DNA from: Deinococcus roseus
GTDB taxonomy: Bacteria > Deinococcota > Deinococci > Deinococcales > Deinococcaceae
Length of the DNA stretch: 64,000 nucleotides
Direction: 5' to 3'
Assembly (NCBI RefSeq): GCF_014646895.1
Contig: NZ_BMOD01000003.1
Coordinates: 1-64,000, forward strand
How positions within the stretch are numbered: the first letter of the stretch is position 1; the number at the start of each line of letters is the position of its first letter. Below, piece after piece: positions 24,409 to 33,605 of this stretch. The position numbers were made by a program, and so were the translations under genes. Under the pieces are notes generated by a model. The model was not told where the DNA came from. It searched no databases and worked only from the letters and a program-made list of their open reading frames with translations.

Positions 24409-26571
24409 GTGTCCCTGAGCCTGTCCAGGCCTGACCTGATCCAGAGGCGCTTGCTGCAAGAAGTCAGCGGCAGTGCTGCCACTTTGCTGGTCTTGCAGGG
24501 TCCTGCAGGATCCGGGAAAAGCACCCTGCTGCAAATCTTGCAAAAGCACAATCCGGAGTTGCTGTGTCTGGACGATGCAGACCTGCTGGACCCTGCTGCT
24601 CTGGAACAGCGCATTCAGACCGCACCTGCCCAGAAAGTGCTGCTGGCCGTTCGCAGTTTGCCTTATGACGCTCTGAGAAAAACCTTTTACCAGAGGAAGG
24701 TGCACATCTGGTCTGCAGCAGACCTCGCCTTCACACAAACAGAGAGCCTGCACTGGGGCAGCCAGCAAGGCTTTGCTGAAGAAGAGGTGTTGACCGCCCA
24801 CCAGAAATGGCTGGGCTGGGTGTACCCGATGCTGCTTGAATTGCAGCAAAACACAGTGCTGTTGCAGGAGTTCCTGAACCATGAAGTGCCTTTCCAGCCC
24901 CTCATTCCACTGGCCGCCCTGCCCGAGATCACACCTGTACTGGCGGGTTATCTGCTGGGAGAACAGGCCCCATCGGTGATGGAAAAGGCCAGCGTCCAGC
25001 AAGGTCTGTTTCGGGGCACCCCTGAGAAACTGCTGTGGATTCCGGGCCTCAGAAGCCATGTTTTGAGGCAGCAGGCCTACACCCAGTCCACCCCACGCCT
25101 GATCCAGCAGTTGCTGGAGGTGCTGATGACAGACCAGCAACACCTCGATGCCCTGACCCTGGTGCAACAGCAGTTCACGCCTGAAGGCGCACTGGACTGG
25201 CTCCATGCCCATCTGGAAACCCTGCTGCTGGCAGGCCTGGGAGAACAGCTGCATGAACGGTTTCAGGTGCTGCTGGGGCAGGGTTTCACTGGAGAACGGG
25301 AACCCCGCAGGGTGCTGGTGCGCAGTTATCTGGCGTTCTTTGGAGGCACCCCTTACCGGGCCAGCCTGCACGAATTGAGAGAAGGCCTGGAAAACACGGC
25401 AAACCTGCAACAACAGGCAGAATTTCATGCCCTGATTGCGTGGTGGAGCCCGGACCCGCAGCAAAGCCAGATCAGCCGCCAGCACGCTGAAAGGCACCTT
25501 CCGGTCCATCGGCATTTTTTCAGGCACATTGCCAGGGTCAGTGAGGGTCGGGAGAAAAGCCGTCTGGAAGGTTTTGAAGCAGCAGAGGGTTTCTTTGGGA
25601 CATTGCTGGACCAGACCTTGCAGACGGGTCTGATCTGCGAATCCTTGCTGACCCTCCTGATGCAGGCCCAGTCCGAGGTGCAGCATTTGCGCCTGAGACT
25701 GGCAGAAAGCAGCCTGAAACAGCTTTTTGAACTGTCCCTGCTGTATCCCGAGCGCTGCAGGCCACTGGTGGCCCACGCCCGTGCGTTGCAGGCCCAGCTT
25801 TCCCTGCAGGCTTTGCAACCTGAACAGGCTGTGCAATCTGCAAGGTTGTGCAGAATCTGGGCTGAAAAAACCCACCATGCCCACCTGTTGCAGGTTTCAG
25901 GGGATGTGCTGCTGCTGGGCCAGCATTTTCTGGCTGAACCTGTCCGTGTTTTGCCAGAAGCCAGTGTGGCTGCTCAGGCCCAGTTGCACCTGTTGCAGGG
26001 CCGTCCAAAGCAAGCTCTGGAAGTGTTGCAGCAACATCATGCTTTTGCCCATGCCCTCTTGCGTGTGCGGTGCAAACTGGATCTGGGAGACCACCAGAAA
26101 GCAGAGCAGGAGGTGCAGGAGGTGCAGGCTGGATCTGCCCTGGAACGTCTGGAAGTGCAGGCTGTGCAGGTGGATGTGCTGGTGCGCCTCAGGAAACTGT
26201 CAGAAGCCCGTTTTGCAGCACGATCTTTCTGGCATGCAGTGCAGCATGAACCGGTGTTTTTGCCTCTGGCAGGCCTTGGGGAGGCTGCACTTTTGCTGCT
26301 TTTGCGGGAAGCCCGCAAACAGGGCATCCAGCCCGACGTGAAGCTGGACACCCTGCAAATCACCCCTCCGCCCTTGTTGGACCTCTCGGATCGGGAACGG
26401 ACTGTGCTGCAATTTCTCGCTGCAGGTCAGTCCAATCCACAGATGGCCCAATCCCTGGGCATCAGTGTGAACACCATCAAATACCACCTGAAGCACCTGT
26501 ACGAGAAACTGGGGGTCAGCAACCGGGAAGCCGCCCGCGATCTGGGCCAGCGCATCACTTCCGGTTGGTGA
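24409..26571 (+). CDS. MalT-like LuxR-family ATPase regulator
   Basis: A 720-residue regulator of the MalT/LAL type. An N-terminal NTPase has the Walker A GPAGSGKST (31-39) and a probable Walker B LLCLDDADLL. A long helical TPR-like middle is rich in Leu and Gln. A C-terminal LuxR HTH (about 655-715) has LSDRERTVLQFLAAGQSN and GISVNTIKYHLKHLYEKLGV. Such proteins bind ATP and an inducer to activate transcription, but the ligand is not evident. The start is GTG with GAAAGG about 12 nt before. It converges with the dihydrolipoyl dehydrogenase gene with 17 bp overlap. Confidence 0.88.
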   Translation: MSLSLSRPDLIQRRLLQEVSGSAATLLVLQGPAGSGKSTLLQILQKHNPELLCLDDADLLDPAALEQRIQTAPAQKVLLAVRSLPYDALRKTFYQRKVHIWSAADLAFTQTESLHWGSQQGFAEEEVLTAHQKWLGWVYPMLLELQQNTVLLQEFLNHEVPFQPLIPLAALPEITPVLAGYLLGEQAPSVMEKASVQQGLFRGTPEKLLWIPGLRSHVLRQQAYTQSTPRLIQQLLEVLMTDQQHLDALTLVQQQFTPEGALDWLHAHLETLLLAGLGEQLHERFQVLLGQGFTGEREPRRVLVRSYLAFFGGTPYRASLHELREGLENTANLQQQAEFHALIAWWSPDPQQSQISRQHAERHLPVHRHFFRHIARVSEGREKSRLEGFEAAEGFFGTLLDQTLQTGLICESLLTLLMQAQSEVQHLRLRLAESSLKQLFELSLLYPERCRPLVAHARALQAQLSLQALQPEQAVQSARLCRIWAEKTHHAHLLQVSGDVLLLGQHFLAEPVRVLPEASVAAQAQLHLLQGRPKQALEVLQQHHAFAHALLRVRCKLDLGDHQKAEQEVQEVQAGSALERLEVQAVQVDVLVRLRKLSEARFAARSFWHAVQHEPVFLPLAGLGEAALLLLLREARKQGIQPDVKLDTLQITPPPLLDLSDRERTVLQFLAAGQSNPQMAQSLGISVNTIKYHLKHLYEKLGVSNREAARDLGQRITSGW

Positions 26572-27970
26572 TGTGGATGGCTTCTTTGTGGCCGTGTTTG
26601 GCCGCTTCCATCAGGGTTTCGGAAAGGGTGGGGTGAGGGTGCACGCTCAGAGAGACATCCTGCATGGAGGCTCCCATTTCCAGCGCAATCAGGACCTCAC
26701 CGATCAGTTCACTGACCTCTGCACCCACGATGGTGGCCCCCAGCAGGCGGTCTGTGCGTTCATCGCTGATCAGTTTGACAAACCCGATCTGGTCTCCCAT
26801 GGCCAGTGCCCGTCCTGATGCCGCCAGGGGGAAACGACCCACCCGCACAGGAATGCCTCTGGATTTCGCCTGTGCTTCGGTCAGACCTGCAGTGGCAATC
26901 TCCGGGTAGGTGAAGGTCACAGCAGGGATCGTCACCCAGTCGCGGGTGGATGGCTGTCCAGCAAGAACCTCTGCTGCAATTTCCCCTTCCTTGCTGGCTT
27001 TGTGGGCTAGGTAAGGCCCGCCAGAGACATCCCCGATGGCATAAACCATGGGGTCATCGGTGCGGGTGCTGGGCTGGGTGCGGATGTGGCCCCGTTCATC
27101 CAGTTTGACCCCGGTGGCCTGCAGGTTCAGCCCTTCGGTGTTGGCCCGAAAGCCCACCGAGACCAGAATTTTACCGGTAGATATATCATGGGTCTGTCCA
27201 GCCTGTTTCACGTGCAACACCGCCCCTTCTGAAGTCGCGGACCAACCCTCAGCAAGGGCCTGGGTCAGCAAAATTCCACCCCGTTCTGTGAACGTGCGGG
27301 ACACCAGGGTTGCAGCCTCAGGGTCGGTTCCAGGCAAAATCTGGGCACCCTGCTCGATGATGGTCACTTTTGAGCCCAGAGACTGGTACATCATGCCAAT
27401 TTCCATCCCGATCACCCCACCGCCGATGATCGCCAGACGGTCCGGAACTTCTTGCAAACTGACGGCTTCTTTGGCAGAAAGGATGTTTTGATGGTCCCAT
27501 TTGAAGGCAGGAAGCTCAATGGGCCTTGCGCCGGTGGCCACAATGGTGCCTTTGCTGGCCTGCACCTGCTCTGTGCCTTCTCTGGTGGTGACAGTCAAGA
27601 CCTTGGAAGATTCAAAGGCCGCCACCCCGTACAGCACATCAATTTTGTTCCCTTTGAGCAGCAGACCCACGTTCCCGGTCAATTTGCGAACCACCTCTGC
27701 CTTGCGTTCCTGCAGTTTCGGGTAGTTGATGGTCAGGCCAGAGACCTCCAGACCGGCCACCCCATGCCGCAGGTGGTCCACCTGCCTTGCAGAATGAATC
27801 AGGGTCTTGCTGGGAATGCATCCCCAGTTCAGACACACCCCGCCCAGGTTTTCCTTCTCGATCACCAGGGTTTTCAGGCCCAGTTGCGCAGCACGAATGG
27901 CTGCCACATAACCGCCAGGACCTCCACCCACCACGATCACATCGTAGGTTTTCATGTCTTGGGTTTTCAT
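26555..27970 (-). CDS. lpdA: Dihydrolipoyl dehydrogenase
   Basis: A 471-residue flavoprotein that reoxidises dihydrolipoamide of 2-oxoacid dehydrogenase complexes with NAD+. The FAD fold is IVVGGGPGGYVAAIRAA, the redox disulfide is C46/C51 in GGVCLNWGCIPSK, the NAD fold is IIGGGVIGMEIG, and the dimer-partner active site is HPHPTLSE near the end. The ATG at 27970 follows AGGAGGT at 6 nt spacing; the frame extends 45 codons upstream without a start signal. No E1 or E2 genes are adjacent, so it is a stand-alone copy here. Confidence 0.95.
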   Translation of the reverse strand: MKTQDMKTYDVIVVGGGPGGYVAAIRAAQLGLKTLVIEKENLGGVCLNWGCIPSKTLIHSARQVDHLRHGVAGLEVSGLTINYPKLQERKAEVVRKLTGNVGLLLKGNKIDVLYGVAAFESSKVLTVTTREGTEQVQASKGTIVATGARPIELPAFKWDHQNILSAKEAVSLQEVPDRLAIIGGGVIGMEIGMMYQSLGSKVTIIEQGAQILPGTDPEAATLVSRTFTERGGILLTQALAEGWSATSEGAVLHVKQAGQTHDISTGKILVSVGFRANTEGLNLQATGVKLDERGHIRTQPSTRTDDPMVYAIGDVSGGPYLAHKASKEGEIAAEVLAGQPSTRDWVTIPAVTFTYPEIATAGLTEAQAKSRGIPVRVGRFPLAASGRALAMGDQIGFVKLISDERTDRLLGATIVGAEVSELIGEVLIALEMGASMQDVSLSVHPHPTLSETLMEAAKHGHKEAIHITNRK

Positions 27971-28158
27971 GTTCTGACCTCCTGGGGACAAAAGTACTTC
28001 CAGGGTGGGTAGGCTGGCACCACCCAGTAATGATGGGCGGAGCACCTGAAGGTTGGTTTGAGCAAGAAACTGGATACACTGTAAAATGGTCAGGGTATGT
28101 TTCATATTTTCAGAAAAAATAAACGTCTTTTCTTTTCAGCTCTCCAGCGAGGTCATTG

Positions 28159-28545
28159 ATGTTTGAAAATCCAGAAGCTCTTCCTCTGCTTGCTGGTCTG
28201 TTTCTTCTGGCATTTCTGCTGGTCAGTCTGATTTTCAGATCTCCCTCTCCATTCAATCCTTTGGTGTATTTTGGATTGCTGTTGCTCAGCCTGTTGCCTT
28301 CCACCTTCTGGGTTTTTGCTTTTGGTTTGATGACAACTGCACTGCTGATGGGCCTGGGCTGGGTTGCTGTGGTGCTGTGGTTGGTGATGCTGGGCACAAC
28401 GGTGGTGTTGATGGCACGTGGCAGAGATGCACCCCTGGGCACCTTCAGCAGGCTTTTTTTGACCCTGTGGCTGGTGATTTTGCTGGGTCCCCTCACCACA
28501 CCATGGATGCTGAAAATGGCCTGTCCCAGCCAGTGCCCACTTTGA
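28159..28545 (+). CDS. Small integral membrane protein
   Basis: A 128-residue very hydrophobic protein with about four membrane helices (near 8-26, 35-60, 62-84 and 98-118) and a short tail ending ACPSQCPL. No family recognised. The ATG at 28159 is 6 nt after GAGG. It is a single plus-strand gene between two minus-strand genes; its 3' end nearly abuts the convergent Bax1 gene (4 bp apart). Confidence 0.65.
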   Translation: MFENPEALPLLAGLFLLAFLLVSLIFRSPSPFNPLVYFGLLLLSLLPSTFWVFAFGLMTTALLMGLGWVAVVLWLVMLGTTVVLMARGRDAPLGTFSRLFLTLWLVILLGPLTTPWMLKMACPSQCPL

Positions 28546-28549
28546 AGCC

Positions 28550-29770
28550 TTACACCTCCAGCAGCTCCAGCACGGCTTTCGGTTGCAGGGACCCTTTGAA
28601 GAACACCACCTTGACAGGCAGGTCTTTCATGTCCACGCCTGCATCTCCCAGGTTCAGGCGGTCTGACACGGCAATGATCATGTTGTCGCAGTCCACTTTT
28701 CTGAGCTGCTGGAATTTGCGGCGCAAATACTCGGGCCTCCAGTATCCGATCACTTCCAGCACGTAACTCTTGCCATTTGGGTGGGTGATGCGAAAATCGG
28801 GGATCATCACGCTGCCCGGAATGGGAAGCAGATCCACTTCTTTTTCCAGCACCCATTCGGTTTTGGCTTTCGCCCATTTGCCTGCGAAAGACTCTTCCAG
28901 TGCACTGTCAAAAATCTGCCCTTTTTTGTAGTGGCTGCGCAGCCCACACTGGGAATCCAGGGTGTAGGACAGGGTTTCATCTCCAGACATCAAATCCAGG
29001 GAACGGGGCTTCAGAGAAGCGGTCAGGTTCCATTTGCTGACATGCAACAGGGCAGGGAGCAGTTTGGCCATGGAAAGCCCGTAACGGGTGCTGGCCGAAA
29101 ACAGGCTGGTGGGACCATCCACGGTGATGGTGAATCCGGTGTCCTGATCGCCTTCAATGTAGGTCATCAGGCCAAAGAGCTTCAAGAATTTGAACAGGTA
29201 TTTGTATTCGGCCTGGGAGTTGCGGAAAGCGGTGAGTTTCAGGTCGTAAGCCCGGTAAAAAATCCCCTGGGCCTGGGCTGTGTTGAAACGGTCCAGCAAA
29301 TCTTCAGGCACGGGGGCTTCAAAACTGGTCAGGTAATGGCGCTCTGGAAGGTCTGCATAAAGCCCTTCCCGGATCTGTTCTGGCGTGAGCACCAGTCCCA
29401 GTTCCTGTCCCAGCAGCATTGCAAGGTCAGTGAGGGTCTGCTGGGAATGGGTGTCGATCGGTCCCATTTTTGCCGCATGCAGGAACACCCGTTCCCGAAG
29501 CTGGATGGGTTCCAGAGGGGTGATGGGGTCAAAGGTGGAATGTTCGGTGCTCAGCAGGTGCGCAAGGCCCCTTTTGGTGCGGTAATCGGTGCTCTCGCCT
29601 TCCAGGGTCTGCAGGGCTTCCGAGAGGTCACGCCTGGTCAGGCCCACATGCTGCTCAAAGATCTCGATGATCTCGCGGGCAAGTTCGATGTTTTTGAGGG
29701 TGATCTTGAGGAGTTTGGGCCTCACCTGCCCATCTTTGAGGGAGTATTGCAAGAGGTCACTGGTCAGCAT
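28550..29770 (-). CDS. Bax1-like nuclease partner of XPB (DUF790)
   Basis: A 406-residue DUF790 protein, the family of archaeal Bax1, a nuclease that binds the XPB helicase and cuts DNA at bubbles or forks. The N-terminal half is the helicase-binding region; the C-terminal third has the nuclease-like signature with D325 (MIPDFRI) and E339 (VLEVIGYW). Its ATG directly follows the XPB stop codon, giving one operon and likely equimolar complex. The known pairing supports a role in nucleotide excision-type repair or fork processing. Confidence 0.9.
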   Translation of the reverse strand: MLTSDLLQYSLKDGQVRPKLLKITLKNIELAREIIEIFEQHVGLTRRDLSEALQTLEGESTDYRTKRGLAHLLSTEHSTFDPITPLEPIQLRERVFLHAAKMGPIDTHSQQTLTDLAMLLGQELGLVLTPEQIREGLYADLPERHYLTSFEAPVPEDLLDRFNTAQAQGIFYRAYDLKLTAFRNSQAEYKYLFKFLKLFGLMTYIEGDQDTGFTITVDGPTSLFSASTRYGLSMAKLLPALLHVSKWNLTASLKPRSLDLMSGDETLSYTLDSQCGLRSHYKKGQIFDSALEESFAGKWAKAKTEWVLEKEVDLLPIPGSVMIPDFRITHPNGKSYVLEVIGYWRPEYLRRKFQQLRKVDCDNMIIAVSDRLNLGDAGVDMKDLPVKVVFFKGSLQPKAVLELLEV

Positions 29771-31234
29771 TCACAGATCCTCCCAGCTGATGGGGGTGTT
29801 GAGGTCCAGCGTTCCCTGCTCCAGTCCCTTGACCGGGGTGGGGGGTTTTCTGGGTTCTTCCGGGGGTTTGTTGGGCTCCACCCCTCTCCGGCGGTCTGAC
29901 ACACGCTCCTCGGAAGTGCCTTCGCTGATCACCTCGTACAGAATGGCTTCCTTGCCTTCTTTGCGCCTCAGAATGCGGCCCAGACGCTGAATGTACTCAC
30001 GCTGGGTGGAGGTGCCAGAGAGCACCACCCCGATGGAGGCTTCCGGGACATCCACCCCTTCATTGAGCACCCGTGAAGTCACAATCACCGGGTAATCTCC
30101 GGTTCTGAAGCGTTCCAGGGTGGCATGGCGTTCTTTCACCGGGGTCTGGTGGGTGATGGCAGGAATCAGGAACTGCTCGGAGATTTTGTACACGGTGGCG
30201 TTGTCATCGGTGAAAATCACGGTGCGTTCTCCCAGATGGCGGGTCAACAGGTCAGAGAGCACCCTCAATTTCCCGGAGGTTCCGAAAGCAATTTCCCGGG
30301 CACTGCGGTGGGCCAGCATGGCGGCACGTCCTGCTTTGCTGCGGGCACTCTGCTTCACAAAACGCTGCCAGCCCTCCAGAGAACCCAGACCGATTCCCTG
30401 GTCCCGCAAGAAACCGTTGCGTTCTTCAATCAGGCGGTCGTATTCCTGGCGTTCATCCGGGGAAAGGGTGACCTTGATCTGCACTTCTTTAAATGGGGCC
30501 AGCACACCCCCAGAAAGTTGCTCTGGAGTGCGTTTGAACACTGTGGGTCCGATGATGTTCTGCAAGAGTTCATGCCGCCCGTCCGAGCGCTCCAGGGTGG
30601 CGGTCAGGCCCAGACGGTACGGGGCAATGCTGTAGTCTGCAATCACCTGATAGAAGTCGGTGGGCAGGTGATGGCATTCATCGTAGATGTGCAGGGCAAA
30701 CTGGCTTCCCAGACGCTCTGCATTGATGGCTGCACTGTCGTAGGTAGAAACCAGAATGGGGGCCTCGTCTTTGCTGCCCCCACCCAGCAAGCCCACCTGG
30801 GTTTCCGGGAAGGTCCTGAGCAGCCCGGCGTACCACTGGTGCATCAGGTCCAGGGTGGGCACGCAAATCAGGGTGCTTCTGGGGGTGATGTGCATGGCAA
30901 GGTAAGCCAGGATGGTCTTTCCTGACCCGGTGGGCAGGATCACCACCCCCCTGCGTCCGGCCTGTTTCCAGGCATTCAGGGCGTCTTGCTGGTGGGAAAA
31001 GGGCTGGATTTCAGGGAGGTTCAGGGACAAATCCTGAAACTTGCGGGCATCGTCACGGATTTCGGTGCCTTCCTGGCGCATGGCTTCCAGAAAAGCCCGG
31101 TACTGGTGGGCAGGCAGACGAAACTTCTCGATGCGCTCGTCCCACTGCACAAATTGCACCCAGTCTTTCCCCTTTGGTGGAGGATGCAGGATCAGGGTGC
31201 CTCGGTCAAAAGTCAGGGTGGGAACTCGGGCCAT
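29771..31234 (-). CDS. XPB-type DNA repair helicase
   Basis: A 487-residue superfamily 2 helicase close to archaeal XPB. Motif I is LPTGSGKT (100-107), motif II DECH (185-188), motif III TATLE, and the C-terminal helicase domain has VIFTDDNATVY, TSRVLNEGVDVPEA and QRLGRILRRKEGK (motif VI). An N-terminal damage-recognition-like segment covers about the first 70 residues. It unwinds duplex DNA with ATP. Encoded directly before its Bax1-like nuclease partner. AAAGG precedes the ATG. The region upstream (31235-31330) is AT-rich. Confidence 0.92.
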   Translation of the reverse strand: MARVPTLTFDRGTLILHPPPKGKDWVQFVQWDERIEKFRLPAHQYRAFLEAMRQEGTEIRDDARKFQDLSLNLPEIQPFSHQQDALNAWKQAGRRGVVILPTGSGKTILAYLAMHITPRSTLICVPTLDLMHQWYAGLLRTFPETQVGLLGGGSKDEAPILVSTYDSAAINAERLGSQFALHIYDECHHLPTDFYQVIADYSIAPYRLGLTATLERSDGRHELLQNIIGPTVFKRTPEQLSGGVLAPFKEVQIKVTLSPDERQEYDRLIEERNGFLRDQGIGLGSLEGWQRFVKQSARSKAGRAAMLAHRSAREIAFGTSGKLRVLSDLLTRHLGERTVIFTDDNATVYKISEQFLIPAITHQTPVKERHATLERFRTGDYPVIVTSRVLNEGVDVPEASIGVVLSGTSTQREYIQRLGRILRRKEGKEAILYEVISEGTSEERVSDRRRGVEPNKPPEEPRKPPTPVKGLEQGTLDLNTPISWEDL

Positions 31235-31322
31235 CAGTGCCTTTCATTTTATCTTGGTTTTGAATGAAATAACAGCATCAAATTACGTTTTTAGCATACA
31301 CAGTAAAACATCATCCACCCAC

Positions 31323-31353
31323 ACAAGAAAAAACCTGCCCCAGAAGGGCAGGT
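31323..31353 (-). terminator. Rho-independent terminator of the mbnP-mbnH operon
   Basis: On the minus strand the stem ACCTGCCC/GGGCAGGT with a 5-nt loop is followed by TTTTTTC, 20 bp after the stop of the last gene. Confidence 0.8.
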
Positions 31354-31373
31354 CCTGTGCAAACCATTTGAAT

Positions 31374-31790
31374 TTACTCCACCATCAAAGGCAGGTAAAT
31401 CTTCAGCACCTGAAAATCATCGTGTTTGATGGGTTTGGCATCCAGCACCAGCGTGTACATCCCCGCCTTGGAGGGCGTGAATTTGAAGAACAGACTGTCC
31501 TTGTCCATCTGCATTTTCCCCATGGCCACCGGACGCACCTTGGGATCAGGCAAGCCCTGGTACACCAGAATGGTGCAACTGCATTCTGTGGCGGCAATCA
31601 AACTCTGGTCCTCACGGGTGAACAGGAAGCGCACAAAGCCCTCTTTGGATGCTTTTAAAGGCATGGGGTTGGTCTTGTAGGAGATGGTGGTTCCTGTTCC
31701 TGTAAAACCATTGTGTGCCCAGGCGGTGCCCAGCACGGTCATCAACAGCAAGAGGATTTTTTTGATCTGGTTCAGCTTGCTCTGGTTCAT
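31374..31790 (-). CDS. Secreted small protein in MbnP/MbnH operon
   Basis: A 138-residue exported protein; signal peptide up to about AWA (residue 25). The mature protein is beta-rich, of FixH/YtkA-like or other Ig-fold appearance. It has an N-terminal histidine just after the predicted cleavage site (AWA-HNGF), a CSC pair (C70, C72) and an HDD motif near the end; such residues could bind copper, which is inference. It overlaps the diheme peroxidase gene by ATGA and is the third and last gene of the operon. No named family is certain. Confidence 0.75.
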   Translation of the reverse strand: MNQSKLNQIKKILLLLMTVLGTAWAHNGFTGTGTTISYKTNPMPLKASKEGFVRFLFTREDQSLIAATECSCTILVYQGLPDPKVRPVAMGKMQMDKDSLFFKFTPSKAGMYTLVLDAKPIKHDDFQVLKIYLPLMVE

Positions 31791-32749
31791 GGCTTCTCCC
31801 TGAAGGCGGGGTTTTTGACAAAGGTTTCGTCGGTGAGGCTTTCCAGGAAGGCCACCACATCATCGATTTCCTGATCGGTCAGACCGAGGGGACGCATCAG
31901 GGGGTCGGCATTCAGGTTGCTCTCTCCGCCATCGTTGTAGTGCTGCACCGTTTCACGCAACGTGGCCATGCTGCCATCGTGCATGTAGGGGGCAGTCAGG
32001 GCGATGTTGCGCAGGGTCGGTGTTTTGAATTTACCAATGTCCTCGTCTCTGGAGGTGAGACGGAAGAGTCCCTGGTCTTCATCAAAGAAGGAGAGCGCCG
32101 TGTTGTGGGGCAATTCATCCGTGAAATTGCCCCCCGAGTGGCAATGGAAGCAGTCGGCCTTGTCAAAGAACAGTTCCATGCCACGCTGCTGGGACTCACT
32201 CAGGGCCGTCAAATCTCCACGCTGAAAGCGGTCATAAGGGCTGTCAAAACCGACCAGGGTGCGCTCAAAGCTGGCGATGGCCTCCACCACATGCTGCATG
32301 CTGGGTTCATCCTGAAACGCCGCTTTGAACAGCGCCACATACTGGGCACTGGCTTTGAGTTTTTTCACGGTTTCTGCCACATCTGAGGCCATCTCGTTGT
32401 GCTCGGTGAGGGGACCCATGGCCTGCAGTTCCAGGCTCTTTGCGCCTCCCTCAAAGAAAAAACTCTTTCTGAAAGCCACATTGGTCAGGGTGGGGGCATT
32501 TCGGGCACCTTTGCGTCCTTCTACCCCTGGTGAAATGGGCTGGTTGTCTGCAAAAGCGTGGTCAGGGTTGTGGCAACTGGCGCACGACACTGTGCCATTC
32601 TGACTCAGGATGGGATCGTAAAAGAGTTTTTTTCCCAGAGCGATTTTCTCCGGGGTTTGCGGATTGGTGGTGGGAATCTGGGGCAACAGGGCAGGAGCAG
32701 CGGAGAGGCACACCACACCCAGCAGCACCAGAGGCACAATTCTGTTCAT
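31787..32749 (-). CDS. mbnH: MbnH/MauG-like diheme cytochrome c peroxidase
   Basis: A 320-residue periplasmic diheme protein: signal peptide to about residue 19, heme motifs CASCH (56-60) and CFHCH (200-204), and the family segment TPTLRNIALTAPYMHDGSMATLRETV. Cytochrome c peroxidases, MauG and MbnH share this form. The MbnP-like gene just upstream favours MbnH, which oxidises a tryptophan of MbnP to kynurenine in methanotrophs. The ATG at 32749 lies 1 bp after the MbnP stop with TGGAG upstream; the longer frame has no advantage. Plain peroxidase activity remains possible. Confidence 0.88.
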   Translation of the reverse strand: MNRIVPLVLLGVVCLSAAPALLPQIPTTNPQTPEKIALGKKLFYDPILSQNGTVSCASCHNPDHAFADNQPISPGVEGRKGARNAPTLTNVAFRKSFFFEGGAKSLELQAMGPLTEHNEMASDVAETVKKLKASAQYVALFKAAFQDEPSMQHVVEAIASFERTLVGFDSPYDRFQRGDLTALSESQQRGMELFFDKADCFHCHSGGNFTDELPHNTALSFFDEDQGLFRLTSRDEDIGKFKTPTLRNIALTAPYMHDGSMATLRETVQHYNDGGESNLNADPLMRPLGLTDQEIDDVVAFLESLTDETFVKNPAFREKP

Positions 32750-32750
32750 G

Positions 32751-33470
32751 TCACTCCAGGGAAAAGGCACCCAGCAAATTCAGGTAGGCTGCCCCGAAAA
32801 CGGGACCTCCGTGCACCTGCTGGTATCTGGCCTGACTCAAATCATACTGTTCGCCATTCAATCCTGCCTTAAAGATCTGCGAGATGTCCAGTTTCAGTTT
32901 CACCACACCGCCCGATTCGGGCACTTTCAGCTGGATTTTCTGCAATTGCACATCTGCAAGGTTGTATTGCAGCTTGTAAGGATCGGTGCCCAGGTGCAGG
33001 GAAAAGACCTGCTGTGCTCCACCCTTCAGAAATTTCCCCTCGATCTTGAAGAACACATACCCGGGATTCCAGGCCCACACCATCCCTGAATCCACACCCA
33101 GAGGATCATTCTGTGCCGTGGGATCGGTGTGGTTGAGGGACCGGGGAATCCCCACACTGAAGCGCACCCCTTTGTAGGTTCCGGCAGGCACATCTGATTT
33201 GAAGATTTCGATGTTCTGGGTTCCGGTGTCCTTGTTGAATTCCAGCAAGCGCACGCCGTCTAAAGGGAGTTCAGAACCGTCTGCCTGCACCAGGGCCACC
33301 TCGCTGAGGTAGAACTTGAGCAGGTCCAGGCTGTAGGTGTTGCCAGCCACGTTCTGCTGGGTCTGTCCGAATTCCAGAGGGGTTTTACCCACATTTACAG
33401 AGAGTTGAATGTTCAGGGTGGCAGCCTGGGCCATGCCACCCAGCAGCAAAAAGGTCATGAGTTGCTTCAT
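32751..33470 (-). CDS. mbnP: MbnP-family periplasmic protein
   Basis: A 239-residue exported beta-rich protein (signal MKQLMTFLLLGGMAQA). The segments LNIQLSVNVGKTPLEFG, YLSEVALV and GMVWAWNPGYVFFKIEGK are typical of the MbnP family, copper-associated partners of MbnH. Tryptophans W132 and W134 lie in the conserved segment; which residue, if any, becomes kynurenine cannot be read here. It heads the operon mbnP-mbnH-small secreted protein. AGAAGG precedes the ATG at 33470; the extra 30 upstream codons in frame are not supported. It is divergent from a DJ-1/AraC regulator. Confidence 0.87.
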   Translation of the reverse strand: MKQLMTFLLLGGMAQAATLNIQLSVNVGKTPLEFGQTQQNVAGNTYSLDLLKFYLSEVALVQADGSELPLDGVRLLEFNKDTGTQNIEIFKSDVPAGTYKGVRFSVGIPRSLNHTDPTAQNDPLGVDSGMVWAWNPGYVFFKIEGKFLKGGAQQVFSLHLGTDPYKLQYNLADVQLQKIQLKVPESGGVVKLKLDISQIFKAGLNGEQYDLSQARYQQVHGGPVFGAAYLNLLGAFSLE

Positions 33471-33519
33471 ACCTTCTGATTTTATAGAAACATCCCGGAC
33501 TTTTATCCCGACGTGATGA

Positions 33520-33560
33520 GATGGTGCAACACTGGGTGCCTGATCTGTCCGATGGTGCAA
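33520..33560. promoter_or_regulatory. Direct repeat GATGGTGCAA, candidate AraC-type operator
   Basis: Exact 10-bp direct repeats at 33520-33529 and 33551-33560, spaced 31 bp (about three helical turns), lie in the 135-bp gap between mbnP and the AraC regulator. AraC-family proteins usually bind such same-face direct repeats. Confidence 0.5.
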
Positions 33561-33605
33561 AATTACAGCCTTCCCAGCACATGTTTTTCTTTTTACACTG
33601 AAGGC

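Noticed and set aside
23608..25884. 758-codon minus-strand open frame
   Set aside because: It is antisense to the DUF3105 and MalT-like genes, crosses their terminator region, and has no recognisable domain; the plus-strand genes have clear motifs.
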